DNA of 64,000 bases, from contig CACJFS010000004.1 of the NCBI GenBank assembly GCA_902592715.1, positions 1-64,000 on the forward strand. The letters are read 5' to 3'. The notes under the pieces were generated by a model, which did not search any database, was not told where the DNA came from, and saw only the letters and a list, made by a program, of their open reading frames with translations. The first letter of the stretch is position 1. Each line of letters begins with the position of its first letter. Position numbers and translations under genes: made by a program. The DNA is from an uncultured Pelagibacteraceae bacterium (GTDB taxonomy: Bacteria > Pseudomonadota > Alphaproteobacteria > Pelagibacterales > Pelagibacteraceae). Shown in pieces: positions 21,395-30,399 of this stretch.

Positions 21395-22548
21395 TTAAAA
21401 TAATTTTTTAAAACTTTTGAATATATTAAACTCAATTTTTTTAAATCAGTAAGTGAGACAGCCTCATCAACTTTGTGCATAGTTTTTCCAACTAGGCCAA
21501 ATTCTAAACAAGGAGCTATTTTCCTAATGAACCTTGCATCTGATGTGCCTCCAGTAGTTGAAAGTTTAGGTTTTATTTTAGTAACTTTTTTTATAACATT
21601 TTGTATCATAAATGTTGTGCTATTGGGCTTTGTAAGAAAAGCTTCACCTGAGACATTGTAATCAATTTTATATTTAGATTTAGTTTTATTACATATTTTT
21701 TTTAAAATTTTATTAATTTTCTTTTTAATGGAATTTGAAGTGTGCAAATTATTAAATCTTATATTAAATGAAGCATATGCAAGACCTGGAATTACATTTT
21801 CTGCAATATTATTTATATTAATTTTTGTAATTTCAAGATTTGTTGGTTGAAAATCCCTCGTACCTTTGTCAAATCGTAAATCTTTTAGTTCTTTAAGTAT
21901 TCTTACTAGAGCAGTCGAAGGATTATTTGCTCTATGAGGATATGCCACGTGCCCTTGAACTCCAATGACCGTTAATTTAGCGTTCATACTTCCTCTTCTA
22001 CCAATTTTAACCATTTCACCTAATTTATTAGGATTAGTTGGCTCTCCAACCAAGCAAAAATCTATTTTCTCTCTTTTCTTTTTTAAATATTCTACAACTT
22101 TCTTGGTTCCATTAATGGCAACACCTTCCTCATCTCCAGTGATTAAAAGACTTATCGATCCTTTGAATTCTCTATTTTTTTCAACAAAAACGCTTATAGC
22201 AGACACAAATGCAGCTATTGAGCTTTTCATATCATTTGCACCTCTTCCAATTAAATGTCCTTTTTTAATTGATGGTTTAAATGGATTTACTGTCCAATCT
22301 CTTAAATTTCCAGCAGGAACAACATCAAGATGTCCAGCATAACAAAAATTAGGACCTTTGTTTCCTAATCTTGCATATAGATTTTTAACTGGAGCATTTC
22401 CTTTTTCTTTGAACTCTAGAATTTTAGTTTTAAACCCAAGTTTTTTTAATTTTTTTTCCAAAAATTTCATTATTCCAGCATCTATAGGAGTTACAGTTGG
22501 AAATCTAATTAGCTCTTTAGCTAACTGAAGTTCATTTATAATTTTCAT
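21391..22548 (-). CDS. dapE: succinyl-diaminopimelate desuccinylase
   Basis: DapE is a dinuclear zinc M20 hydrolase that releases LL-diaminopimelate for lysine and peptidoglycan. The 385-residue protein shows the metal motifs CYAGHLDVVP, the catalytic GDEEG stretch, the VGEPTN segment, and a late STTGGTSDARF stretch. The dimerisation domain lies between. It sits directly downstream of dapD (five-base gap), completing the succinylase branch, and overlaps the HDAC-fold gene by four bases. Confidence 0.95.
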   Translation of the reverse strand: MKIINELQLAKELIRFPTVTPIDAGIMKFLEKKLKKLGFKTKILEFKEKGNAPVKNLYARLGNKGPNFCYAGHLDVVPAGNLRDWTVNPFKPSIKKGHLIGRGANDMKSSIAAFVSAISVFVEKNREFKGSISLLITGDEEGVAINGTKKVVEYLKKKREKIDFCLVGEPTNPNKLGEMVKIGRRGSMNAKLTVIGVQGHVAYPHRANNPSTALVRILKELKDLRFDKGTRDFQPTNLEITKININNIAENVIPGLAYASFNIRFNNLHTSNSIKKKINKILKKICNKTKSKYKIDYNVSGEAFLTKPNSTTFMIQNVIKKVTKIKPKLSTTGGTSDARFIRKIAPCLEFGLVGKTMHKVDEAVSLTDLKKLSLIYSKVLKNYFK

Positions 22549-22553
22549 CGAAA

Positions 22554-23381
22554 TTATTCTCTCAAGAGATCGTTAATAGAAGTTTTAGATCTTGTCTTCT
22601 CATCTACTTGCTTAATTATTACAGCGCAATATAGAGAGGGCGCAGTTGGGTTATTTTTATCAGGAAGTGAACCTGGTACTACAACTGAATAAGGAGGAAT
22701 TTTTCCATAAGTAATTTCTCCAGTTTTTCTATTAACAATTTTTGTAGATTGTCCTATATACATTCCCATACTCAGTACGGATCCTTCTCCTACAATTACT
22801 CCTTCTACAACTTCAGACATTGCACCTAAAAAAACATTATCCTCAATAATAGTTGGTAGAGCTTGCGCAGGTTCTAAAACTCCACCCACACCTGAACCTG
22901 CGGAGATATGACAATTTTTTCCAATTTGGCTACAGCTTCCTGCTCTTGCAAATGTATCAATCATTGTTCCTTCGTCTATGTATGCACCAATGTTAACGTA
23001 GCATGGCATTAAAACTGCATTCTTGCCAACAAAACTTCCTTTTCTTACTGGTGAGTTAGGCACCATTCTAAAACCCGCTTTCTCATGATCTTCTTTTGTC
23101 CATCCTGCAGTCTTACCCTTTAGTAAATGAGCTTTATCATACCAACTACTATATGGACCATTCAAATTCTCCATTGGATATAATCTAAAACTTAACATGA
23201 TTGCTTTTTTCAAATGTTGATGAGTTATCCATTCACCATTTATTTTTTCAGCAACTCGTGACTTTCCACTATCTAAATCATCAATAACTTGATTTATAGT
23301 ATCTTTTAAAGACTGATCTGAAGCGGGATTTATTTGATCCTTTTTTTCCCAAGCTTCATTTATTATATTTTCTATACTCAT
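22554..23381 (-). CDS. dapD: tetrahydrodipicolinate N-succinyltransferase
   Basis: DapD transfers succinyl from succinyl-CoA to tetrahydrodipicolinate. The 275-residue protein has an N-terminal helical domain and a left-handed beta helix with hexapeptide repeats, seen in GSFVGKNAVLMP, the GAYIDEGTMIDT stretch and IGKNCHIS. GSVLSMGMYIGQSTK and the CoA-binding end follow. The length matches the family (about 275). It lies between the HAD phosphatase (three-base gap) and dapE. Confidence 0.96.
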   Translation of the reverse strand: MSIENIINEAWEKKDQINPASDQSLKDTINQVIDDLDSGKSRVAEKINGEWITHQHLKKAIMLSFRLYPMENLNGPYSSWYDKAHLLKGKTAGWTKEDHEKAGFRMVPNSPVRKGSFVGKNAVLMPCYVNIGAYIDEGTMIDTFARAGSCSQIGKNCHISAGSGVGGVLEPAQALPTIIEDNVFLGAMSEVVEGVIVGEGSVLSMGMYIGQSTKIVNRKTGEITYGKIPPYSVVVPGSLPDKNNPTAPSLYCAVIIKQVDEKTRSKTSINDLLRE

Positions 23382-23384
23382 AAT

Positions 23385-24047
23385 TTATGAGTTTTTTAAT
23401 AACCTTATTTCTTTTAAAAATAAAGAGAGATTTTCTATTTTATAGTCAATATAATCTTCATCAGATTCTTTTTTACCCCAATATTCATTATTGATTAGCC
23501 AGACTGTTGTAGCTCCTCTTTCTTTACCAATTGACAAGTTTTTTGCAATATCTTCAATATAAATTGTTTCTTTTGGGTCAATATCAAATTTTTTTACCAT
23601 CAGATCGAATGCTTTAGCTGCAGGTTTTGGGCTATATTCCGCATCAACTATATCAAATACATCCTCAAAGAGATCATCAATACCCAAATGAGTAGTTATA
23701 TTACTAACATGCTCACTAGAACCATTGGTAAAAACGAACTTTCTTAAATCCAACTTTTCTATTTCACCTCTCAAAACAACATCCTTTTCCATAAAAGATA
23801 GGTCAATGTCATGAACAAAATTTAAAAACTCTTTAGGAGGAATATCGTGATGTATCATTAATCCATTTAGACTTGTATTATATTTATGAAAGTAGTTAGT
23901 TTGTAATTTTTTAGCTTCGACTAAGTTAATTTTTAATTTTTCAGAAATGTATTGTGTCATTCTTTTACTTACTTGACCAAATACAGATTCTAAATCCTGA
24001 TAAAGAACACCATCACAATCAAATAAAATATTTTTTATATTTTTCAT
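23385..24047 (-). CDS. HAD-superfamily pyrimidine 5'-nucleotidase-like phosphatase
   Basis: A 220-residue HAD hydrolase of the SDT1/pyrimidine 5'-nucleotidase type. HAD motif I is FDCDGVLY, motif II FTNGSS, the conserved lysine is in the SPKPAAKAF stretch, and motif III is YIEDIAKNL. A helical cap is inserted after motif I. Its place between argB and dapD is the same in many alphaproteobacteria. It overlaps argB by four bases. The natural substrate is probably a nucleoside monophosphate, inferred from the family only. Confidence 0.85.
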   Translation of the reverse strand: MKNIKNILFDCDGVLYQDLESVFGQVSKRMTQYISEKLKINLVEAKKLQTNYFHKYNTSLNGLMIHHDIPPKEFLNFVHDIDLSFMEKDVVLRGEIEKLDLRKFVFTNGSSEHVSNITTHLGIDDLFEDVFDIVDAEYSPKPAAKAFDLMVKKFDIDPKETIYIEDIAKNLSIGKERGATTVWLINNEYWGKKESDEDYIDYKIENLSLFLKEIRLLKNS

Positions 24048-24892
24048 TTTCTTATTAATGTACCAGCACCTTTATCTGAGAATAATTCAAAAAGAATTGA
24101 ATGTTTTTTTCTTCCATCAATAATCCCAACACCTGTAACTCCATTCATTACTGCATCTAAGCAGGTGTTAATTTTAGGAATCATGCCCTCTGTTATAATT
24201 TCATTATTTATCATCTCTAAAATTTCAGATGACGTAATTTCTTCAATGAGCTTTTTTTCCTTATCAAGTACACCTTCAACATTGGTCATTAATAATAATC
24301 TTCTACATTTCAAAGATTTAGCTATAGAACCAGCAGCTGTATCGCCGTTAATATTAAATGTTTGATTATTTTTACCTAAACCTAAAGGTGATATTATTGG
24401 AACTGAACTTACTTTTATTATATCTTTTATTATATTTATATTGATTTTACTTGGCTTTCCAACGAATCCAAGCTCCTCTGTTTCTGGAATAACCTCAATA
24501 ACATTATTTTTTTTTGTGTTTATTGATACCGCGTTTGATCCTTTTTCAATTAAAGAATTAACAATATCCTCGTTAAAATCAATAAGGACATCTTCAACTA
24601 TATTAATAATTTTTTCATCCGTAACCCTTAAACCTCTAATAAATTTTGATTGAATATTTGATTTTTCTAATTCTCTTTTAATTCTAGGACCACCTCCGTG
24701 GACTATTATTATTGATAATCCTAACTTATTTAGAATACTTATATCTGAAATAAAATTGTTAAAAATATTTCTATCAATAAAAACGTTTCCTCCATATTTA
24801 ATAACTATTAATTCATTTTTATATTTATTTATATATTTTTTGACCTCTTCAATGGAAGGACCATCTTTTGGTACTATTTTTTCTATTTCCAT
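24044..24892 (-). CDS. argB: acetylglutamate kinase
   Basis: ArgB phosphorylates N-acetylglutamate, step 2 of arginine synthesis. The 282-residue amino-acid-kinase-fold protein has VIKYGGNVF near the N-terminus, IIVHGGGPRIKRE, the FIRGLRVTD stretch, NINGDTAAGSIA and MTNVEGVLD. MIPKINTCLDAV lies near the end. The arginine-sensitive type carries an extra N-terminal helix, and a helical segment is present here at residues 10-25. It lies five bases from yidC. In related genomes the GTPase gene engB usually sits in that place. Confidence 0.96.
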   Translation of the reverse strand: MEIEKIVPKDGPSIEEVKKYINKYKNELIVIKYGGNVFIDRNIFNNFISDISILNKLGLSIIIVHGGGPRIKRELEKSNIQSKFIRGLRVTDEKIINIVEDVLIDFNEDIVNSLIEKGSNAVSINTKKNNVIEVIPETEELGFVGKPSKININIIKDIIKVSSVPIISPLGLGKNNQTFNINGDTAAGSIAKSLKCRRLLLMTNVEGVLDKEKKLIEEITSSEILEMINNEIITEGMIPKINTCLDAVMNGVTGVGIIDGRKKHSILFELFSDKGAGTLIRK

Positions 24893-24897
24893 TTCTA

Positions 24898-26580
24898 TTA
24901 AACAGTTTTGACAGTCGTTCTTTTAATTATTATGTACTGTTGTGCCATTGTTAAAATGTTATTTATAGTCCAGTAAATAACTAGTCCTGCTGGGAAAGGA
25001 GCTAGTATTACTGTCAAAAATAAAGGAAAGAACATAAATATTTTTGCTTGAATAGGATCGGGAGGCGTTGGATTTAGTTTTTGCTGCATCCACATTGAAA
25101 CACCCATTAAGCATGGCCATACACCTATTAGTAAAAAAGAAGGGGGATCCCATGGTATTAGTCCAAATAAATTAAATATGGATGTAGGATCTCTTTCACT
25201 TAAATCTTTTATCCAACCAAAAAATGGCTGATGTCTCATTTCAATTGTTACAAACAAAACTTTATAAATTGCAAAGAAAAAAGGTATCTGTATAAAAATT
25301 GGAAGACACCCACTTATTGGATTAACTTTTTCTCTTTTGTATAATGCCATCATCTCTTGTTGGAGTTTCATTTTATCTTCTTTATGCAACTCTTTTAGTC
25401 TTGTCATTTCTGGCTGAAGAACTTTCATTTTAGCCATTGACCTAAATGAGTAATTTGCAAGTGGAAAAAATGCTAATCTTATGCAAGCAGTTATCATTAT
25501 AATCGCTATTCCAAAATTGCCAGCTAGATTAAAGAAATATTGAATTGCAAAGAATAAAGGTTTTACAATGAAGTAAAACCATCCCCAATCTATTGCTAAA
25601 TCAAACTTATTAATATTTTCACTCTCAGCATATCCATCAATAACGTTTACTTCTTTTGCGGCAATTATTAACCTAATTGAGTTACTTTTTGTCTCGTTTG
25701 CACCAACTTCTGTTGCATTAGTCTCAATAAAATTTGCTCTGAACTTATTTTTGTAATCAAAATCAGATCTAAAACTTTTATCTTTTTCGGGTATAAGACT
25801 AGTAAGCCAATATTTATCGGTTATACCTAGCCATCCAGATTGTGCATTTTTAGAATATTTTTTTTCCTCAATATCATCATAATCCTCCTCCACTAATTGA
25901 TCATCAAAAACTCCAATTAAACCCTCATGCAAAATATAAAAATTAGTTACATCAGGGGCTACATTTCTAATAATTTGTCCATATGGATAAAAGTTATAAG
26001 TTTTATCTGAATTATTAATTATCGTTTGTTTGATGTTAAAAAGATATTGTTTATCTATGCTTATTTCTTTTAAGAATTTAATATTTTGACTATTAGTCCA
26101 GCCTAATATCACCGGTGAACTAGGTGTGAGTTTGTTACTTCCTTCAATGCTCCAAAGAGATTTTGAGTTTGGTAAATCAATATTTTTGTTAGTAGTTGCC
26201 CATCCAGTTTCTACATAATATCCATTATTAGACTGTTTAGGATTTAATAAGATTACATTATCATCTCCATTTAAAGTATTTGTATAATTTTTAAAAGTTA
26301 AGTCGTCTATTGAAGACCCAATTAATGAAATTGAGCCTTTAATTTTGTCATTTTCAAAAAGAACTCTTTCATTTTCTTTTAAAGCATCATTTCTAGATAT
26401 TTTAATTATTTCTTCGTCCTGAACTAATGATGGCGCATCTGTTGAAGAATTTTCACTGGTAATATTTTTGTCATTAGAAATATCTTTTTGGTCTACTACT
26501 GCTGGAGCGAAAAATAGACTATACAGTATTATTACGGCTGCACTCAAAGATATTGCAGCAATTACATTTTTTGTATCCAT
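24898..26580 (-). CDS. yidC: membrane protein insertase YidC
   Basis: YidC inserts and folds inner-membrane proteins, alone or with SecYEG. The 560-residue protein has an N-terminal transmembrane segment (residues 7-27), a large periplasmic beta domain (about 60-330) and the five-helix core. The conserved Arg lies in the AIIMITACIRLAF segment, and the SGCLPIFIQIPFFFAIYK stretch, the WIKDLSERDP loop and a final WTINNILTMAQQ helix follow. The short basic tail resembles other alphaproteobacterial YidC proteins. It sits in rpmH-rnpA-yidD-yidC, three bases after yidD. Confidence 0.97.
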   Translation of the reverse strand: MDTKNVIAAISLSAAVIILYSLFFAPAVVDQKDISNDKNITSENSSTDAPSLVQDEEIIKISRNDALKENERVLFENDKIKGSISLIGSSIDDLTFKNYTNTLNGDDNVILLNPKQSNNGYYVETGWATTNKNIDLPNSKSLWSIEGSNKLTPSSPVILGWTNSQNIKFLKEISIDKQYLFNIKQTIINNSDKTYNFYPYGQIIRNVAPDVTNFYILHEGLIGVFDDQLVEEDYDDIEEKKYSKNAQSGWLGITDKYWLTSLIPEKDKSFRSDFDYKNKFRANFIETNATEVGANETKSNSIRLIIAAKEVNVIDGYAESENINKFDLAIDWGWFYFIVKPLFFAIQYFFNLAGNFGIAIIMITACIRLAFFPLANYSFRSMAKMKVLQPEMTRLKELHKEDKMKLQQEMMALYKREKVNPISGCLPIFIQIPFFFAIYKVLFVTIEMRHQPFFGWIKDLSERDPTSIFNLFGLIPWDPPSFLLIGVWPCLMGVSMWMQQKLNPTPPDPIQAKIFMFFPLFLTVILAPFPAGLVIYWTINNILTMAQQYIIIKRTTVKTV

Positions 26581-26583
26581 AAA

Positions 26584-26826
26584 TTACTTTTTCTTTTTAA
26601 CTGGATCAAATCCCTCTCCACCACCCAAAATTTTTATCGGATGACAACTAAGTATTCTTTTAAATCCATTAACACTTCCTTTTAAAATTCCATTCTCTTT
26701 TATGTTTTCAATAAAATAATCAGAACATGTTGGAAGATATCTGCAATTATTACCTAGATACGGAGATATAAGTATTTGATAAAACCTTATAATCTTGATC
26801 ATTAAAAATTTAATAAAATTGGTCAT
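26584..26826 (-). CDS. yidD: membrane protein insertion efficiency factor YidD
   Basis: An 80-residue member of the YidD (haemolysin-like, DUF37) family, which assists YidC-dependent insertion at the inner membrane. The amphipathic N-terminus (IRFYQILISPYLG) is followed by the conserved NCRYLPTCSDYF motif with paired Cys, and then by FKRILSCHPIKILGGGEGFDPV. It overlaps rnpA by four bases (ATGA) and precedes yidC by three bases. Confidence 0.96.
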   Translation of the reverse strand: MTNFIKFLMIKIIRFYQILISPYLGNNCRYLPTCSDYFIENIKENGILKGSVNGFKRILSCHPIKILGGGEGFDPVKKKK

Positions 26827-27164
26827 TTAATTTTTTTAAAGTCTTCTAGTGTTGCGTTTTTTATTGTTTCATAAGGATCTTTGCTAACAGATATTCTTGC
26901 AATCAATAAGTAACAGTAATTAAGATTAATGTTAATTGATTTTACAGCTTCATTCATAATATTTCTTAGTCTTCTTTTAATTCTGTTTCTTGTTACTGCA
27001 TTTGCAATTTTCTTTTTGGCTACAAAACTAATATTTAATCTATTATTATTTTTATCAGAAAGTTTTTTAAAGAAAATTGTTAAGTATTTGTTAGAAATTT
27101 TTTTTCCGCTAAGAATAGACTTAAAATCCTCATTTTTGGAAAGACTAACAATCTTGTTTTTCAT
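26823..27164 (-). CDS. rnpA: ribonuclease P protein component
   Basis: The protein subunit of RNase P, which trims tRNA 5' leaders. At 113 residues it has the family's size. It contains the phenylalanine-rich N-terminal part (NEDFKSIL), the central strand NISFVAKKKIANAVTRNRIKRRLRN holding the conserved RNR-type basic motif (NRIKRRLR), and the end LEDFKKIK. Its ATG overlaps the rpmH stop as TAATG. The RNA subunit is not in this window. Confidence 0.95.
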   Translation of the reverse strand: MKNKIVSLSKNEDFKSILSGKKISNKYLTIFFKKLSDKNNNRLNISFVAKKKIANAVTRNRIKRRLRNIMNEAVKSININLNYCYLLIARISVSKDPYETIKNATLEDFKKIK

Positions 27165-27301
27165 TAAGCGTTTGTTAATTTTTTTCTTCCTTTGGCTCTT
27201 CTTCTTTTTAATACTTTTCTTCCACCTTTTGTCTTTTTTTTAGCTCTAAAGCCAACAGCCTTTTTTCTTTTTCTGTTACTTGGTTGATATGTACGTTTCA
27301 T
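27164..27301 (-). CDS. rpmH: 50S ribosomal protein L34
   Basis: A 45-residue, strongly basic protein read from the complement of 27301-27164. It starts [20 protein letters not shown] and ends GRKKLTNA, the classic L34 pattern with the KRTYQPS opening and an Arg/Lys-rich middle. It is the first gene of rpmH-rnpA-yidD-yidC. Its stop overlaps the rnpA start by one base. The 82-base spacer to the divergent TVP38 gene holds an AT-repeat tract (27341-27352) and both promoters. Confidence 0.96.
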   Translation of the reverse strand: MKRTYQPSNRKRKKAVGFRAKKKTKGGRKVLKRRRAKGRKKLTNA

Positions 27302-27383
27302 TGTTGTTAAATTAATGTTAAATTTCGGTAGTTATACAAATATATATATATAAGTACAGCGATTTTTAATAAGTTAAAAATCA

Positions 27384-28103
27384 ATGAATAGAGAAAAAAA
27401 AATTAAACTATTTTTAGGCTCTGCCTACATTTTGATAGTATTTGTTTTTTTATTGATTTTTTTTAACAACTTTTCCTTTCAGGATTTTTCAAGTTATGAA
27501 TTAATAAGACAAAATAGAGAAGCTTTAGAGAATATTAAAAATAGTAATATTTATTTATCAAGTATTATTTTTTTAATAGGAACCATAGTCTGGGTTCTTT
27601 TATTAGGCTTTGGATCGCCAGTGTTTCTAGTTGGTGGTTTTATTTTTGGCAAGTGGTTGGGAACTGTACTCATAGTATTTGGATTATCCATTGGCGCAAC
27701 ACTTCTTTATATGTTTGCAAATTATTTTTTAAAAGATTTAGTTGAGGAAAAATTTTCATCTCGTTTTAGCAGTTTGACTGAGAATTTTAAAAAAAATGAA
27801 TTTATTTTTTTTCTAATTTATAGATTTATAGGTGGTATTCCTTTTTTTATTTCAAATATTTTACCAACTATATTTAACGTTAAGGTTAAAAATTTCTTTC
27901 TAGGATCAATAATTGGAATGACTCCACAATTATTTGTTGGAGCATCTCTTGGAGCTGGTTTAAGCAAGATTTTGAAGGAAAATTCTGAGTTACCAAGTGT
28001 TTTAGAATTAATTTTTTCTCCTGATATTTATTTACCAATTTTAGGAATTGTAATTTTAGTTATAATAGGTCTTTTGTTAAAAAAAAAATTTTACGCAAAA
28101 TAA
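27384..28103 (+). CDS. TVP38/TMEM64-family (SNARE-associated, DedA-like) membrane protein
   Basis: A 239-residue polytopic inner-membrane protein. An N-terminal transmembrane segment (residues 9-27) is followed by a membrane core with the VTT-domain signatures GFGSPVFLVGGFIFGKWLG and RFIGGIPFFISNILPTI. GMTPQLFVGASLGAG follows, and a last transmembrane helix ends in LKKKF. Relatives act as lipid scramblases or transporters, or in undecaprenyl-phosphate recycling. It is divergent from rpmH and is followed by the oppositely oriented tRNA-Thr, so it is transcribed alone. Confidence 0.85.
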   Translation: MNREKKIKLFLGSAYILIVFVFLLIFFNNFSFQDFSSYELIRQNREALENIKNSNIYLSSIIFLIGTIVWVLLLGFGSPVFLVGGFIFGKWLGTVLIVFGLSIGATLLYMFANYFLKDLVEEKFSSRFSSLTENFKKNEFIFFLIYRFIGGIPFFISNILPTIFNVKVKNFFLGSIIGMTPQLFVGASLGAGLSKILKENSELPSVLELIFSPDIYLPILGIVILVIIGLLLKKKFYAK

Positions 28104-28106
28104 CAA

Positions 28107-28180
28107 TGGTGCCCCCATCCAGAATTGAACTGGAAACTCATCCTTACCATGGATGTGTTATACCATTTAACTATAGGGGC
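28107..28180 (-). tRNA. tRNA-Thr (anticodon GGT)
   Basis: Read on the complement, 74 bases with CCA encoded. The acceptor GCCCCTA pairs with TGGGGGC (one G-T pair). The anticodon stem CATCC/GGATG encloses ATGGTAA, giving GGT. The T-loop TTCAATT is in place. It lies between the TVP38 gene, three bases away on the other strand, and a short basic-protein gene 95 bases beyond. The promoter would be in 28181-28274. Confidence 0.96.
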
Positions 28181-28274
28181 AATATTTACTTAAATTAGTG
28201 TATAAATTTAACTTTTTCAAATTATTGCCTTAATTTTTTTTTAAAATAAGTTATATCTATTGAAGGATAATGTT

Positions 28275-28472
28275 ATGGGAATTCACTACACATATGGAGC
28301 TAATAAAAACGCAAAGCTCATGGAAAAAAAAGCAAAAAGAGAAAAAAAACTTGCAGAAAAAAGAGCTAAGAAGCAGGTGAAAACTAGCCCAGTAAAAATT
28401 GAAGAGGATAAAACTATTCCTCTTGACCAGGTTATAACTCTTGATCATCTTACAAATCCCGACAAAAAATAA
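28275..28472 (+). CDS. small Lys/Glu-rich protein, unknown function
   Basis: A 65-residue protein beginning MGIHYTYGANKNAK, followed by a lysine/glutamate/alanine helix (about residues 13-36) and an acidic end. The ATG at 28275 is preferred over the TTG at 28260 because AAGGA lies at 28263-28267, seven bases before it, one of the clearer ribosome-binding sites here. The helix is long enough for a short coiled coil or nucleic-acid contact. I do not know the family. It leads the unit that continues with a 34-residue basic protein, dcd and murA. Confidence 0.6.
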   Translation: MGIHYTYGANKNAKLMEKKAKREKKLAEKRAKKQVKTSPVKIEEDKTIPLDQVITLDHLTNPDKK

Positions 28473-28475
28473 ATA

Positions 28476-28580
28476 ATGAGTTCAAAAAAGAATAATTTTA
28501 GTAAACTTGAACTTGCCTTAAGGAAAAATTTAAAAAAAAGAAAAGAATTCCAAAAAAAAACAAAGAAAAAAAATAAATAA
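28476..28580 (+). CDS. 34-residue basic protein upstream of dcd
   Basis: An ATG four bases after the previous stop opens a 34-codon frame whose TAA overlaps the dcd ATG (TAATG). The protein begins [19 protein letters not shown] and ends in a run of Lys and Arg. The short helix [13 protein letters not shown] looks amphipathic and basic. I recall similar small basic proteins with an ALRxNLxxRK core near murA in other alphaproteobacteria, which supports it as a real gene; this is memory, not a search. A ribosome or RNA contact would fit the charge. Confidence 0.6.
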   Translation: MSSKKNNFSKLELALRKNLKKRKEFQKKTKKKNK

Positions 28581-29134
28581 TGTCGGTCCAATCTGATAAG
28601 TGGATTATACAAATGGCCAGAGATAATGATATGATCTCTCCTTTTGAAGACAAACAAGTTAGAGGAGATAAAATATCATTTGGTGTTTCATCATATGGTT
28701 ATGATGCGAGAGTTTCTGATGAATTTAAAATTTTTACCAACGTAAATTCCGAAATTGTAGACCCAAAAAATTTTAAATCTTCAAATTTTATTACAAAAAA
28801 CTCATCTGTATGTATAATACCACCCAATTCATTCGTATTAGCAAGAACAGTAGAATATTTTAAGATTCCTAAAAATGTTTTGGTTATATGTTTAGGAAAA
28901 TCTACATATGCAAGATGTGGAATAATTGTTAACGTTACACCTCTTGAACCAGGCTGGGAGGGACATGTAACATTAGAATTTTCCAATACAACTCCATTAC
29001 CAGCAAAAATTTATGCAAACGAAGGAGTTGCTCAATTTGTATTTATTAAAGGCAATGAAGAGCCATTAGTTTCATATGCGGATAGAAATGGTAAATATCA
29101 GGGTCAAAAGGGAGTTACACTTCCTAAAATATAA
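28580..29134 (+). CDS. dcd: dCTP deaminase
   Basis: Dcd converts dCTP to dUTP, the precursor route to dTMP. The 184-residue trimeric enzyme has [12 protein letters not shown], the substrate motif [10 protein letters not shown], and [16 protein letters not shown] with the catalytic Glu. [17 protein letters not shown] follows. The start overlaps the preceding small ORF by one base and murA follows after two bases. Confidence 0.96.
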   Translation: MSVQSDKWIIQMARDNDMISPFEDKQVRGDKISFGVSSYGYDARVSDEFKIFTNVNSEIVDPKNFKSSNFITKNSSVCIIPPNSFVLARTVEYFKIPKNVLVICLGKSTYARCGIIVNVTPLEPGWEGHVTLEFSNTTPLPAKIYANEGVAQFVFIKGNEEPLVSYADRNGKYQGQKGVTLPKI

Positions 29135-29136
29135 TA

Positions 29137-30399
29137 ATGGACAAATTTATTGTTAAAGGTCCTTGTAGAATAAAGGGCGAAATTTCAATTTCAGGCTCAA
29201 AAAATGCTGCTTTACCAATTTTAGCATCAACTATCTTATTTGAAAAAGAAGTCATAATAAAAAATTTACCTCGTGTTAAAGATATAGATACAATGATAAA
29301 TCTTTTAAAATCTCTTGGCTCAGAAATAAAATTTAGCAAAAATAAAAAAACTGTAAAAATAATAAAGAAAAAAAAGCAAAATTTTTTTGCATCATATTCA
29401 CTTGTCAGAACTATGAGAGCTGGAATATTAGTTCTGGGGGCACTTGTTGCTAAGCATCAAAAGTCTATCACTTCCTTGCCTGGTGGCTGCCTAATAGGTG
29501 CAAGACCTGTAAATTATCATTTGAATGCGCTAAAAAAACTTGGAATGAAGTATGATATTAAGAAAGGCTATATCCATGCACATATAAAAGGAAAACTCAA
29601 AGGTGCAAAAATCAGATTTTCAAAAATTAGTGTTGGCGCAACAGAAAATACAATTATAGCCGCATGTTTAGCTAATGGAATTACTATTCTTAGAAACTGT
29701 GCAATTGAACCAGAAATAATTGATTTAATAAATTTTTTAAAATCAGGTGGTGCAAAAATAAAATTTATAGGCAAACGTACTGTGAAGATAGAAGGTATTA
29801 AATCTTTAGAAAGTACAAGTTATTCAGTGATGTCAGATAGAATAGAAACAGGAACTTTTTGTGTAGCAGCATGTTTAACTGGAGGTAATTTAAAAATAAA
29901 TAATTTTGATCCAAAAATAATAAAAACAGAATTATCATTACTAAAAAAAGTTGGAGCAAAAATTAAATTAACTAAAAAACAAATTCATATATCCGGTCCA
30001 AAAAAAATCAAAAATTTAACCAATTTAGTTACTAAAGAATATCCAAACTTTCCTACAGATTTACAAGCTCAGTTTATGGTTCTACTTTGTAAGGCTAAAG
30101 GTAAAAGTTCAATAACTGAGAGTATTTTCGAAAATAGATTTATGCATGTAGCTGAATTAAGAAGATTAGGTGCTGAGATTTTAATTAAAAAAAATAAGGC
30201 ATTTATTTCAGGTGATACAAATTTTCAAGCCGCAGAATTAATGTCTAGTGACTTAAGAGCTTCGGTTGCATTAGTTTTAGCTGCAATAGTTGCCAAAGGA
30301 TCGTCCACAATTAATAGAATTTATCACCTTGATAGAGGATATGAAAATATAGAGAATAAACTAAGAAAAGTTGGGGTAAATATTCGACGTGTAAATTGA
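29137..30399 (+). CDS. murA: UDP-N-acetylglucosamine 1-carboxyvinyltransferase
   Basis: MurA commits UDP-GlcNAc to peptidoglycan by adding enolpyruvate from PEP. The 420-residue protein has the GSKNAALP substrate loop at the N-terminus, the catalytic cysteine C118 in PGGCLIGARP (fosfomycin-sensitive type), SVGATENTI, and the late YPNFPTDLQAQFM, FENRFMHVAEL and DLRASVALVLAA stretches. It is followed by a DUF2948 gene with TGATG overlap, as in many alphaproteobacteria. Confidence 0.97.
   Translation: MDKFIVKGPCRIKGEISISGSKNAALPILASTILFEKEVIIKNLPRVKDIDTMINLLKSLGSEIKFSKNKKTVKIIKKKKQNFFASYSLVRTMRAGILVLGALVAKHQKSITSLPGGCLIGARPVNYHLNALKKLGMKYDIKKGYIHAHIKGKLKGAKIRFSKISVGATENTIIAACLANGITILRNCAIEPEIIDLINFLKSGGAKIKFIGKRTVKIEGIKSLESTSYSVMSDRIETGTFCVAACLTGGNLKINNFDPKIIKTELSLLKKVGAKIKLTKKQIHISGPKKIKNLTNLVTKEYPNFPTDLQAQFMVLLCKAKGKSSITESIFENRFMHVAELRRLGAEILIKKNKAFISGDTNFQAAELMSSDLRASVALVLAAIVAKGSSTINRIYHLDRGYENIENKLRKVGVNIRRVN

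Noticed and set aside
21965-22342. 125-codon open frame opposite dapE
   Set aside because: Antisense shadow of conserved DapE motifs, with no ribosome-binding site or neighbour coupling.
27332-27340. TTATACAAA, near-match to a DnaA box beside rpmH
   Set aside because: A single imperfect box without a cluster, dnaA or an unwinding element; not enough to call an origin.
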